A program made the position numbers and the translations under genes. DNA of 64,000 nt from VXMF01 sp965206775 (GTDB taxonomy: Bacteria; Acidobacteriota; Terriglobia; Bryobacterales; UBA6623): assembly GCA_965206775.1 (NCBI GenBank), contig CBDBKU010000003.1:2108001-2172000 (forward strand), in the 5' to 3' direction. This document shows, one piece after another, positions 19,139 to 27,208 of the stretch (its first letter is position 1; each line of letters opens with the position of its first letter). The notes beneath the pieces were generated by a model. That model was not told where the DNA came from, searched no databases, and was given only the letters and a program-made list of their open reading frames with translations.

Positions 19139-19594
19139 ATGACGGACGCTAGGAAACTGCGGCTCTCATTAGAGAGCACTTTGGATAGTGTCGAAGCGGC
19201 CGAGCTTATCGTGGAGCGCATGGCTGAGCTCAACGGGTTTGACCAGGATCAGGTGTATCAGATCGGCATGGGTGTTCGTGAGACGATGGCCAATGCGGTC
19301 GGGCACGGCAACAGGTTCAGCCCGGATAAGGCTGTCACCTTCGACGCGTCGATCGACGAAGAGGCCTTTTGCGTTAGCGTGACCGACCAAGGGGCAGGGT
19401 TCGCTCCGGATTGCGTGACGGATCCGTTGGACGCGGACGGTCTGCTTCTCGGGTCGGGACGCGGCCTGTTGATGATGCGAGCATTCTTCGACGAGGTCGA
19501 GATCGGTTCGTCCGGGGACTCCGGGACGAGGGTTCGTTTGGTGAAGTACCGCACCAAGGGTGCAGGTGGGACAACTCAGGAGGAAGATCAATGA
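19139..19594 (+). CDS. Anti-sigma factor serine kinase, RsbW/SpoIIAB-type ATPase domain
   Basis: This 151-residue cytoplasmic protein has the GHKL ATP-binding fold of RsbW-like kinases: an N-box around MGVRETMANAVGHGNRF, a G1 box around VTDQGAGFAP, and a G2 region LLGSGRGLLMMRAFFDEV. These kinases phosphorylate a STAS partner and, in the classical case, bind a sigma factor. The gene overlaps the STAS gene by four bases (ATGA), which implies translational coupling. No sigma factor gene is adjacent; the switch may control another target. The start is the ATG at 19139, with no obvious ribosome site. Confidence 0.9.
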   Translation: MTDARKLRLSLESTLDSVEAAELIVERMAELNGFDQDQVYQIGMGVRETMANAVGHGNRFSPDKAVTFDASIDEEAFCVSVTDQGAGFAPDCVTDPLDADGLLLGSGRGLLMMRAFFDEVEIGSSGDSGTRVRLVKYRTKGAGGTTQEEDQ

Positions 19595-19932
19595 GTTTAT
19601 CTATAGCGATTCGCGATGTAGCCGACGTCAAGGTGGTCGATCTGTCAGGTCGCATCACACTCGGCGAGGCATCCGGCAAGCTGCGTGCCACGGTGAGTGA
19701 CTTGCTGGACGGTGGAGCGACGAAGATGCTGCTGAATCTGGGTGACGTCAGATATATCGACAGTTCTGGTCTCGGCGAGTTAGTCTCCGCCTACACGACA
19801 GCGCGAGGTAATGGCTGCACGGTTAAGCTGATGAACGTGCAGGCAAAGGTGCAGGACCTGCTCCAAATCACAAAGTTGTACACCGTTTTCGAGACGCACA
19901 CCGACGAAGCGACGGCAGTTACGAGCTTCTGA
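19591..19932 (+). CDS. STAS-domain anti-sigma factor antagonist, RsbV/SpoIIAA-like
   Basis: A 113-residue single STAS domain protein. The phosphorylation-loop sequence DVRYIDSSGLGELVSAY contains the conserved Asp-Ser-Ser-Gly, in which the Ser is the usual kinase target. It should bind the kinase encoded immediately upstream when unphosphorylated, releasing that kinase's other partner. The ATG at 19591 is preceded by a good ribosome site (CAGGAGGAAG) and overlaps the upstream stop. A PP2C phosphatase able to dephosphorylate it is encoded at 48.1-49.8 kb. Confidence 0.93.
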   Translation: MSLSIAIRDVADVKVVDLSGRITLGEASGKLRATVSDLLDGGATKMLLNLGDVRYIDSSGLGELVSAYTTARGNGCTVKLMNVQAKVQDLLQITKLYTVFETHTDEATAVTSF

Positions 19933-20061
19933 CCTCGAGACTCGCGCCTCTGCGATTTTCGGCCCGGTGCTGCCCGTGCCGGACGGATTTTTCGTGCCCT
20001 TGCTGCTCAGTCGGAAGACAGGGCCTCGGACGGGAGGTGTCTCGGCGCCGTGAGTTCGTTG

Positions 20062-20688
20062 CTATCCGAGCAGAAGCGAAAACGTCATGGAAAACTCCAT
20101 GTTGTTCAGCTTGCCTTGGACATTGGGCAGGTATTGTCCGAACGGCTTCCCCGTCACGTGGTTTCGCACGTCGAACCGGATCCCGTACATGAAGAAGTTG
20201 AACTTCACCCCGCCGCCGTAGTTGTACCCGAACTTCGTGTTGCCGTAGCCGGAAAACGACGAAACCCCGGGGAGGAAGAACGACGAAAAGCCTCCGCCGC
20301 CGGTAACGAAGGGGCGAATCCATGTTCCTGTCGGCGTAGCATGGGCGACGAGGTTGTAGTACATGTGGTGGGCTCTCACCGCGCCGAAATCCTGCATTCC
20401 GGACACTTCCCCGCCTGACGACAGGAAACTCAGGTTCGCGTGCTGGTAGGAATACGAGACTTCGTGCCCGATGAAGGCGCGCGAGTTGAAGGCCATCCGA
20501 CCGCCGATGCGAACTCCGTTCGACAGGTCGTACTCTTCACGGACGACCGACTCGGCCAGAGCAGAAACGCTTATAGAGTTGTCGCCCAGCGAGCCGTAGC
20601 CACCGGAGATGCCGAGTTCAGCGGACTGTGGCTTGGCCGGTATCGCGAGCAATGCGGCCAAGGCGAAGCACAGTAACAGGGTTCTCAT
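20062..20688 (-). CDS. Small outer-membrane beta-barrel protein
   Basis: A 208-residue protein with a Sec signal peptide (MRTLLLCFALAALLAIPA) followed by alternating aromatic and polar residues typical of a beta-barrel of about eight strands. Examples are GGYGSLGD, EVSYSYQHANLSF, WIRPFVTGGGG, FGYNYGGGVKFNF and a terminal FSMTFSLLLG. It resembles OmpW/OmpA-barrel type acidobacterial proteins with no known substrate. The ATG at 20688 has a GGAGAG site just upstream; an in-frame TTG lies one codon before it. Confidence 0.82.
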   Translation of the reverse strand: MRTLLLCFALAALLAIPAKPQSAELGISGGYGSLGDNSISVSALAESVVREEYDLSNGVRIGGRMAFNSRAFIGHEVSYSYQHANLSFLSSGGEVSGMQDFGAVRAHHMYYNLVAHATPTGTWIRPFVTGGGGFSSFFLPGVSSFSGYGNTKFGYNYGGGVKFNFFMYGIRFDVRNHVTGKPFGQYLPNVQGKLNNMEFSMTFSLLLG

Positions 20689-20959
20689 CAACTCTCCTTC
20701 GGGGTAACTCTCATCATACTCGCGGGCTGATCCGGGACTGGTTCGTCTTCGCCCAACAAAGTGATGCTAGAGAATCTCACCCTCTCCGTTATCTCTTTCG
20801 ACGTTCCAACCGGGTGCGTGCGTTTCGCGCTCGCCGGCGTGCCTAGTCACGAGCGAGACGAAGTTCCTCGGCCGGTCGCGCCTGATACCGAATACGAACT
20901 CGATCCGTGATCCGGGTGATTTGGATTCGTTCGCACCTGGTGAGACCGGGAGCGTGCCG

Positions 20960-21340
20960 TCAGCGGTACTGGACGAATTCAATCGTATGCCCGTCCGGGT
21001 CACTGCAGAACGCTTGGCTCATGCCAAGGCGCTCGTTGCCGCCCACCGCAAAGCTGATGCCGCATTCGGTGAGCCGCGCCGTGACGACATCCAAGTCCGC
21101 AACCTCCATTGCCAGATGGTCCGAGCGACTGATCTGCTCCCGCACCTCGCGTCCCGCGCTTTTTTCTTCGATCAAGTGGATTTGGCGATCGCCTACAGCG
21201 AGCCAAGCTCCGGGAAAGCTGAACGCCGGGCGCTCGTCCTCCGGCAGACCGAGGATTTCACAGAAGAACTGCTTGGACGCGGTCAGGTCCGCCACGGCGA
21301 ACGATACATGGTGCATGCGTTTGAGCCCGATCCGGTCCAT
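20960..21340 (-). CDS. VOC-superfamily (glyoxalase/bleomycin-resistance fold) protein
   Basis: A 126-residue protein with the two beta-alpha-beta-beta-beta units of the VOC fold. Metal-ligand candidates are His near the start (MHHVSFAVADL), Glu/His at IHLIEE, His in SDHLAMEVADLD, and the terminal FCSDPDGHTIEFVQ with its Glu. These fit lactoylglutathione-lyase-like or dioxygenase-like relatives, but the substrate cannot be assigned. It lies alone, just downstream of the broken TonB receptor. Confidence 0.88.
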   Translation of the reverse strand: MDRIGLKRMHHVSFAVADLTASKQFFCEILGLPEDERPAFSFPGAWLAVGDRQIHLIEEKSAGREVREQISRSDHLAMEVADLDVVTARLTECGISFAVGGNERLGMSQAFCSDPDGHTIEFVQYR

Positions 21341-21372
21341 AGGAGTCCATTGTACCTACGCCCTGCGATCCT

Positions 21373-22483
21373 CTAGGCCGAACCGGCCTCCCTGTCCGGC
21401 AATGAGTCTGAATGCAGGGTTCTTCCAGAGCCAAGCGGGGGCCAGGAGAAGAATCGCGCTCCGAATTGGACCTGCAAAAGGCTGACGCCCGGAACCTGAC
21501 GGATGCTGCAGTCGTACCCGCCGCTCTTGTTCCTCAGTCGCATGAATCGCGGCAGCGGACCGACCGGCTCGCCCGTGCTCAGGGCCAATCCCGCGCCGAA
21601 CGTCGAGTTGAAGCCGGCGAATTCCACGTTTTCGAATTGAACGCATTGAAGAACTCTGCGGAGAGCTGGTCGAGCGTTTGCTCCGTGATGGGGATATTCT
21701 CCATGACCCGCATGTCGAAGTTGCAGATGCCGCGACTGCGAAATGTGTTGCGCCCAGAAAGACGCCGGGGCTGTGCGGGCATGGTCACCTTCGCTAGAGC
21801 GGTCTCCGTTCAGGTCCCTGCCGGCGCGCGGATTGATGGGCGGTCCCGATGTGATGCGAGCGATTCCCGACCACGAATTGTCGAACGGCAACCTGAGGAC
21901 GGCGTTCGATATGAACAGATGCTGAATGTCTTGGTTAGCTGGTCAGTCGTCACCGCCGAGCGCGAACGGGTCGCTATAAAGCCGGACTAAGATGCGCTGC
22001 GCTCGTTGTCGTCGTCGGAGAGAGTCTCGGGCCAAGTATGAAACGGCTCCCACTGGAACACATTGTCCGGCCGATACTTGGCCGATACGGTGCAGTCCCC
22101 GTACAGCGACTGCACGGACGATTCGCGAACGGTTACCGATCCCAGAGAAGCGATCGGTCGGGCCCGCCGGTCGATGTCGGGGATCACCGTTGGATCTTCT
22201 GCCCGCAACATCGGAGAAGGCAGATTGAAATCCTTGTGCCCTCGGAGGTTGGTGGAATTAACGTGATGGAAATCGGCTCCGGCGCCAAAGTCGGGCGTGA
22301 TCTCGTGGTCGAGTCCCAGGGTCAATGCGACCGGACCAGGATTGCGATAGTCCTCGGCGATGGTGAGCGGCTCGGCACCTGCGAACAGAAGGGCCTTGCC
22401 ATTTGATCCAATAGCGCAATACCCTTTTCGCAATCGGGAAGTGCTCGAGATCTCCGCAAGCGTCGGCTCGTTGCAAGACCGGT
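21373..22483 (-). pseudogene. Decayed Oar-like TonB-dependent receptor (3' part)
   Basis: Pieces of one barrel protein appear in successive order but in different minus-strand frames. Near 22.0-22.4 kb are PGPVALTLGLDHEITPDF and LPSPMLRAEDP, then SSVQSLYGDCTVSAKY and LSDDDNERSA. Near 21.8 kb is SWSGIARITSGPPINPRAG with DLNGD. Near 21.7 kb, in another frame, is GRNTFRSRGICNFDMRV with AEFFNAFN. Near 21.4 kb is LQVQFGARFF. This order matches the C-terminal half of acidobacterial Oar/carboxypeptidase-regulatory-like receptors, which end in a QFALRF-type strand. At least two frameshifts separate the pieces. The upstream end stops at the IS element border near 22484, and no N-terminal half was found beyond it. 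Confidence 0.75.
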
Positions 22484-24132
22484 CCAGACTGTCCGAAAAG
22501 TGAATCCAGGGCGAATCCTCGAGCGCGGGCTCCTTGGGTCAGGTGTCGCGAAGAGCTTGCTGGTGTTTCGTTGTGGTGCATAGCCTTGAATTTGCTGCAG
22601 GCTCCCGGTGAGGCGATTCCAGCCGGTTTCGATTCTCGCCCGAGCCAGATCAGGCGCGAACCGCCCCGATCAATGCCGGCACCCCAACCAAGCTGGTCGC
22701 CCGGCGCATGTTGTAGGCCAGAGCGGTTAGGCTGAACTCCGCTCGAACGTTTTTCAGGCGCCGCATCAGAAACCCGCCGTGCCCCATCCAGTGCTTGATC
22801 GAAGCGAACGGGTGCTCGGCAGATTCCCGGCGGCGGTCCAGCAATCCGGGCCGGCTCGCCAAGCGTTCGGCCATTCGGTCCGGAACGGCCTCGTCCTCGT
22901 AGCGCGAAATGCGCCGGTAGCCGCCCGTCGTGCAGAGAGCCTTCAAGGCGCAACCCCTGCACGCTTCGCGATTGGCGAAGGGGAGCAGCGTCTCGTCGCG
23001 AACTCGGCTCTTGAATAGGGGCTTGAGGCGCTGGCTGCCCGGGCAGACATACGTGTCGGTGCCTGCGTCGTAGCGAAACTGCTCTTTCGCGAAGCGGCCG
23101 CTGCGACGGGCCGGGCTGCGCTGCGGCTTCGGCACATGGGGCGTGACCCCGACCGCTTCGCACTCGGCAATGTCCTCGACCTTGAAATACCCGGTGTCGG
23201 CCACTGCATCGATCCGTTCTACGTCCAGGTTCTCGCGCGCCCCGCCTGCCGTCTCGGCCAGCAGTCCCTAGGTCCGAAACCTGGCTGTGAACCTGCCGCT
23301 CGGCAGCTCATGCTTCGCATCCACCGCGATTTGCGCGTTGTAGCTACGCCCACGCCCGTGCCCGGAGGCATTGCTTGGGCGTCCGGGTCAGTCAGCGACA
23401 GCTGTTCCTCGCCACTGTCTCGCAAGGCTTTTCGATGCGCTTTCAGACGTGCCCGGCGCTCCCGCAACGCGGCGATCTTCTGCTTCAGCTCCCCCGCAGC
23501 TACTGCGCCCGGACCAGCTTCGGTCTCATCCATGGCGTCCATCTGCTGCAGGTATCGGTCGAGCCGCTCCTGACTCGCTCCCAACTCGCGCCGCAGCTCC
23601 CCTTCGGTGAAATTCCGGTCCCGGTTGTTCACCGCCTTGATCCGCGTCCCGTCCGCCGCGACCGGCTCCCGCCCGAACAGCTCCAGGCGCCGACAGACCT
23701 TCACGAAGTCTCGGAGCACTTGCCGGAACGCTCCCCGGTTGTTGCGCCGGAAATCCGCGATCGTCTTGAAATCCGGGCGCAGGCGTCGTAGCAGCCCGAT
23801 CACTTCCAGGTTGCGGTGGGTCTCCGCCTCGAGCCGCCGGCGGATCGAATCCGATTCAAGTAGCCGTAGATGTACAGCTTCAGCAAGTCGGCGGGATCGT
23901 AGCCCGGACGCCCTGTTGCTTTCGGCTCCACCCGTTGGAACCCTCCGCCCGCCAAGCCGAGGCCGTCCACGAATGCATCAATGAATCGAACCGGGTTCTC
24001 CGGACCCACGTAGTCGTCTATCGAGTCCGGCAGAAGGAGCAGCTGCGAGCGTCCTTCCCCAGCGATGCGCGCCATCCCCCATCGCAATTCCGCCCAGCAA
24101 AACGGGCGCCCGTGAGTATTCACACAGTCTGG
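22484..24132 (-). mobile_element. IS1182-type insertion sequence, inactive
   Basis: The element is about 1.65 kb with one broken transposase gene. The candidate ends are inverted: CCAGACTGT at 22484-22492 and its reverse complement ACAGTCTGG at 24124-24132, with some further agreement inward. A third copy of the same end lies at 24540-24548 and matches the left end slightly better, so the right border is uncertain. No target duplication could be confirmed. It sits inside or against the TonB receptor remnant. Confidence 0.6.
22650..24075 (-). pseudogene. IS1182-family transposase, broken by frameshifts and a stop
   Basis: The N-terminus (MARIAGEGRSQLLLLPDSID, start 24075) and FVDGLGLAGGGF plus GRPGYDPADLLKLYIYGYLN are typical of IS1182 transposases. 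The frame changes near 23.80-23.86 kb and the middle continues in another frame (RPDFKTIADFRRNN, REPVAADGTRIKAVNNRDRN). It changes again near 23.37 kb, after which YNAQIAVDAKHELP is readable, and a TAG at 23268-23270 interrupts it. The last part is open to 22650 (VADTGYFKVEDI, CPGSQRLKPLFKSR, and a C-terminal HPFASIKHWMG DDE-domain end). With two frameshifts and a stop it cannot make active enzyme without recoding. Confidence 0.85.
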
Positions 24133-24895
24133 ATCAGTGCAGATAGCCGGCCAGAGCACCAAGAACTCCGCCCTGGACCGCTACCACGGACGCGTGAACC
24201 AATCCGCAAGCCCCTTCAACGAAAACTCGGTCAGCCTGATTCTGCCGAGTATCGTCCGGTCGTGCTCATCAGGGTTGGCCTCCGTCGGCGCGTCACCGCT
24301 CTCCGGATCGCGGTCGAGATCCAGCCGTAGGCAGCTATCCCAGTCTGTCCGACCGCTGGGCCGGCCCGCTTCCCCGATTGCCGATCTTGCCTTCCTGCCC
24401 GACAACTCGCAAGTCCGCACATATCGTATCGCAGGGTCTCAGTTTCCAGGTGAGGCGGTTCCCGAATGCCGGAGATCGATCCAAGCGGCTTGTCGCGCTG
24501 ATTCCACTTTATCTTGGAGAGGTGTCGGTAGGTTTTCACACAGTCTGGGTCGTTTTTGCAATTCGTCCGCTGAGAGATCCCCTATGGGATCAAGATCCTC
24601 AAGCAAATTGGATTTCACAACAGGTACCGCAGGTAATGACTGTAAGATTTTCTTCTTAAACGACTTAGATGTCGTTCTACGAGAAAGCTGGCCGCGTGCC
24701 AGTCTTCCTTCTGGACGGCGCTATCCTAGGTCCTGAGGCAGCACGGTAATCGCCCGCGCACTCGCGACAGCGGCGGCGGCTCCGAGCGAAGAAGCCGCCC
24801 TATGGGTCAAGCTGCTGGCGTGCAAAAGGCCACTGGCTGTGCAAGGATTGGGCACACGGCTGCGGGCTTGACGAGTTGCAGGCCTTTCGTTGGTC
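24133..24895. other. Non-coding stretch beside the IS, with a stray IS-end sequence
   Basis: About 760 bp without a convincing gene. It contains ACAGTCTGG (24540-24548) within TTTTCACACAGTCTGG, matching the ends of the neighbouring IS, so part of it is probably debris of a related element. Local AT content rises around 24.54-24.68 kb. Open frames on the minus strand show no family resemblance. Confidence 0.45.
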
Positions 24896-25801
24896 TCAGA
24901 GTTCCCTCACGCGGATCCGCCGCCAGCGACAGACTCTGCCCGGGAGCCAGCGCCCCTCTCCCAGGCGATCACCCTGTCCGCTGCTGTGGACTTCCAGCGC
25001 GAAGTGACCGGCGCGACCGAGGAGCGTCGCCACGGTCTCGGCATCGTAGCCCTCCGCTTTCATGTTCGTCGTGTCAACGGAAGCCATCTTTTCTCCGTTG
25101 ATCCACGTGGTGAGCGTCGGCAAGCGCCCTTCGCATCGGACGCGGATTTCGTTCCACTCACCGAAACGCCAAGTCTCGAAGAACGCTTCCGGCCCAGCCG
25201 ACCAAATCGCCTCGCTCGTGTCCGGAACGGGTTGAGGACTCAGATCTCGGTAGGCGACCGGCGTCATGCCAACGACCTTCCCACTCGAGTCCTTCTTCGC
25301 CTTGAACCCGAACTGGCGGGTGTTGAAACCGCCGATGCCGTTGCCGTAGAAGGAGCCGATGTTGCCGTCCTGGCGGTGGTCCACGAGGACTTGAAAGCCT
25401 TGGCTCCCGATGCCCGTCGCGCGAATCATGAGTCCCGTGTCGACTCCCCAATCGGGATTCGCCTCGAGGCTGAGCTCGAAATCGGCGAACTTTTCATTGG
25501 TGATCAAGTAGCCGCCGACGCCGGACCCTGGCGGCTCCTGGCCGCCTGTGATGCCTCCATCGACGACTTTCCAGTCGCCTTTGCTCCGAAGGGCCTTCTG
25601 GTACTGCGGGGAGTCCTTTGCCGCAGACCGCCCGCCCGGATTCCTGGGCACGGGCAGCCGATGAATCGCGTTCCAGCCGTCAAGAGTCTTGCCGTCAAAC
25701 AGGGGCCGCCAAGTGGTTTCGGCGGAAGCGAGCCCAACAGGCAAGGCGCAGGCGGAGCTGGCGAGAAAGCCCCTTCGGGTCAGGGTGATGTTCTTCTTCA
25801 T
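24896..25801 (-). CDS. DUF1080 (3-keto-disaccharide hydrolase-like) protein with Tat signal
   Basis: A 301-residue exported protein. The N-terminus KKNITLTRRGFLASSACALP is a twin-arginine signal. The mature part is one DUF1080 concanavalin-like domain: WRPLFDGKTLDGWNA, WKVVDGGITGG, FADFELSLEANPDWGVDTGLMIRA in pieces, then the terminal GHFALEVHSSGQG. DUF1080 proteins include 3-keto-disaccharide hydrolases and often occur with DUF1501 and DUF1549 genes, as here. The final residues after the domain are basic and out of family style. It starts 12 bp after the DUF1501 stop, in the same apparent operon. Confidence 0.88.
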   Translation of the reverse strand: MKKNITLTRRGFLASSACALPVGLASAETTWRPLFDGKTLDGWNAIHRLPVPRNPGGRSAAKDSPQYQKALRSKGDWKVVDGGITGGQEPPGSGVGGYLITNEKFADFELSLEANPDWGVDTGLMIRATGIGSQGFQVLVDHRQDGNIGSFYGNGIGGFNTRQFGFKAKKDSSGKVVGMTPVAYRDLSPQPVPDTSEAIWSAGPEAFFETWRFGEWNEIRVRCEGRLPTLTTWINGEKMASVDTTNMKAEGYDAETVATLLGRAGHFALEVHSSGQGDRLGEGRWLPGRVCRWRRIRVREL

Positions 25802-25813
25802 GGTTGTGTGGCT

Positions 25814-27208
25814 TTACGCTAGTAGCTCTTTGACGACCCGTCCGTGGACGTCGGTGAGCCGGAAGTTTCGTCCTTGGTGCTTGAATGTCAGCTTCGTGTG
25901 GTCAACTCCAAGCAGATAGAGAGCGGTCGCGTGGAGATCATGAACATGCACGGGGTTCTCCGCTGGCTCGAACCCGAAGTCGTCGGTCGCTCCATAGGTC
26001 AGACCCGGCCGGATGCCGCCGCCGGCCAGGATAAGCGAGAACCCGTCCTTGTGGTGATCGCGCCCGGGTTCTTGCGTGAACCCCTGCGGAGAGATGGCCT
26101 GGACCATCGGAGTGCGGCCGAACTCCCCGGTCCAGATGACCAGGGTGTCGTCGAGCAAGCCTCGTTGCTTCAAGTCATCGATCAGAGCGCTCGTCGGGCG
26201 GTCCATGTTGCGGCAAGAGCGCGGCAGTCCGCCTGGCCCGTAGATGGCGCTGTGGTGGTCCCACCCGGCCATCATGATCTGCACGAATCGCACGCCTCGC
26301 TCGACCATCCTCCGCGCGAGCAGGCACATGTTGGCGTAGCCGGCGCCGCCTGGCTTCGCCCCATAAGCCTCGAGCACGTGCTGCGGTTCGTTCTCGATTT
26401 GCATCAGCTCCGGGCCGGACGCCTGTAGCCGGAATGCCATCTCGTACTGTGCGATCCGGGTGGCGATCTCGGGGTCCTCATAGCGCTCGTGAGCCAGTCG
26501 GTTGAGAGCGGACACCCCGTCGATCACTTGTCTTTGGCGGTCTCGATCAACTCCGTCCGGGTTGGCAAGGTAGTGGACCGGCTCCGCCCCGGAACGGAAC
26601 TTGACGCCCTGGTGGACGCTGGGCAAGAAGCCGTTTCCCCAGGCGCTGTTGCCGGCCGTGTTGGCTCCGGTCGCCATCACGACGAACGTCGGCAGGCTAT
26701 CACTGAGCGAGCCCAGGCCGTACGAGATCCACGAGCCGAACGTCGGCCTTCCTAGGCGTCCGAAGCCTGTATGGAGGAAGAGTTCGCCGGCGCCATGGTT
26801 GAACTCGTCGGTCTGCATCGTGCGGACGACGGTCAAATCATCCGCGCGCCCTGCCAAGTGAGGTATGAGCTCGGAGAATCGAGTGCCGGACTCACCGTGT
26901 TGAGCGAACTTGTACGGCGAGGCTAGAGCCCCCGCGCCCTTGGGCACAAAGGCGAACTGCTTGCCCTTCAAGATGCTGTCGGGCATGGGCTTGCCCTCGA
27001 ATTTCGCAAGCGCCGGCTTTGGGTCGAGCAAATCGACTTGCGACGGACCGCCGAGCATGTGCAAGAAGATGATGTGCTTAGCCCTCGGGGCGAAGTGCGG
27101 CACAACAGTTGCGCTGTCGTCCGCCGTGAGCAGGGACTGCAGAGCGATGGAGCCGAGGCTGGCGGCGCCGGCTCGCAAGAATGCTCGACGTTGAAGCTCC
27201 ATCGCCAT
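25814..27208 (-). CDS. DUF1501 (sulfatase/alkaline-phosphatase superfamily) protein with Tat signal
   Basis: A 464-residue exported protein. The signal is twin-arginine (LQRRAFLRAGAASLGSIA). DUF1501 features are present: IIFLHMLGGPSQVDLLDPKP, RTMQTDEFNHGAGELFLHTG, VIWTGEFGRTPM, GRDHHKDGF and the C-terminal HVHDLHATALYLLG. The family shares the fold of sulfatases but has no proven reaction; it almost always pairs with DUF1549/DUF1553 cytochrome proteins. Its ATG shares one base with the stop of the upstream DUF1553 gene (TGATG), so translation is probably coupled. Confidence 0.92.
   Translation of the reverse strand: MAMELQRRAFLRAGAASLGSIALQSLLTADDSATVVPHFAPRAKHIIFLHMLGGPSQVDLLDPKPALAKFEGKPMPDSILKGKQFAFVPKGAGALASPYKFAQHGESGTRFSELIPHLAGRADDLTVVRTMQTDEFNHGAGELFLHTGFGRLGRPTFGSWISYGLGSLSDSLPTFVVMATGANTAGNSAWGNGFLPSVHQGVKFRSGAEPVHYLANPDGVDRDRQRQVIDGVSALNRLAHERYEDPEIATRIAQYEMAFRLQASGPELMQIENEPQHVLEAYGAKPGGAGYANMCLLARRMVERGVRFVQIMMAGWDHHSAIYGPGGLPRSCRNMDRPTSALIDDLKQRGLLDDTLVIWTGEFGRTPMVQAISPQGFTQEPGRDHHKDGFSLILAGGGIRPGLTYGATDDFGFEPAENPVHVHDLHATALYLLGVDHTKLTFKHQGRNFRLTDVHGRVVKELLA

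Noticed and set aside
24181..24539. Minus-strand frames just beyond the IS
   Set aside because: Neither the transposase nor the TonB receptor continues here, and the translation has no recognisable pattern.
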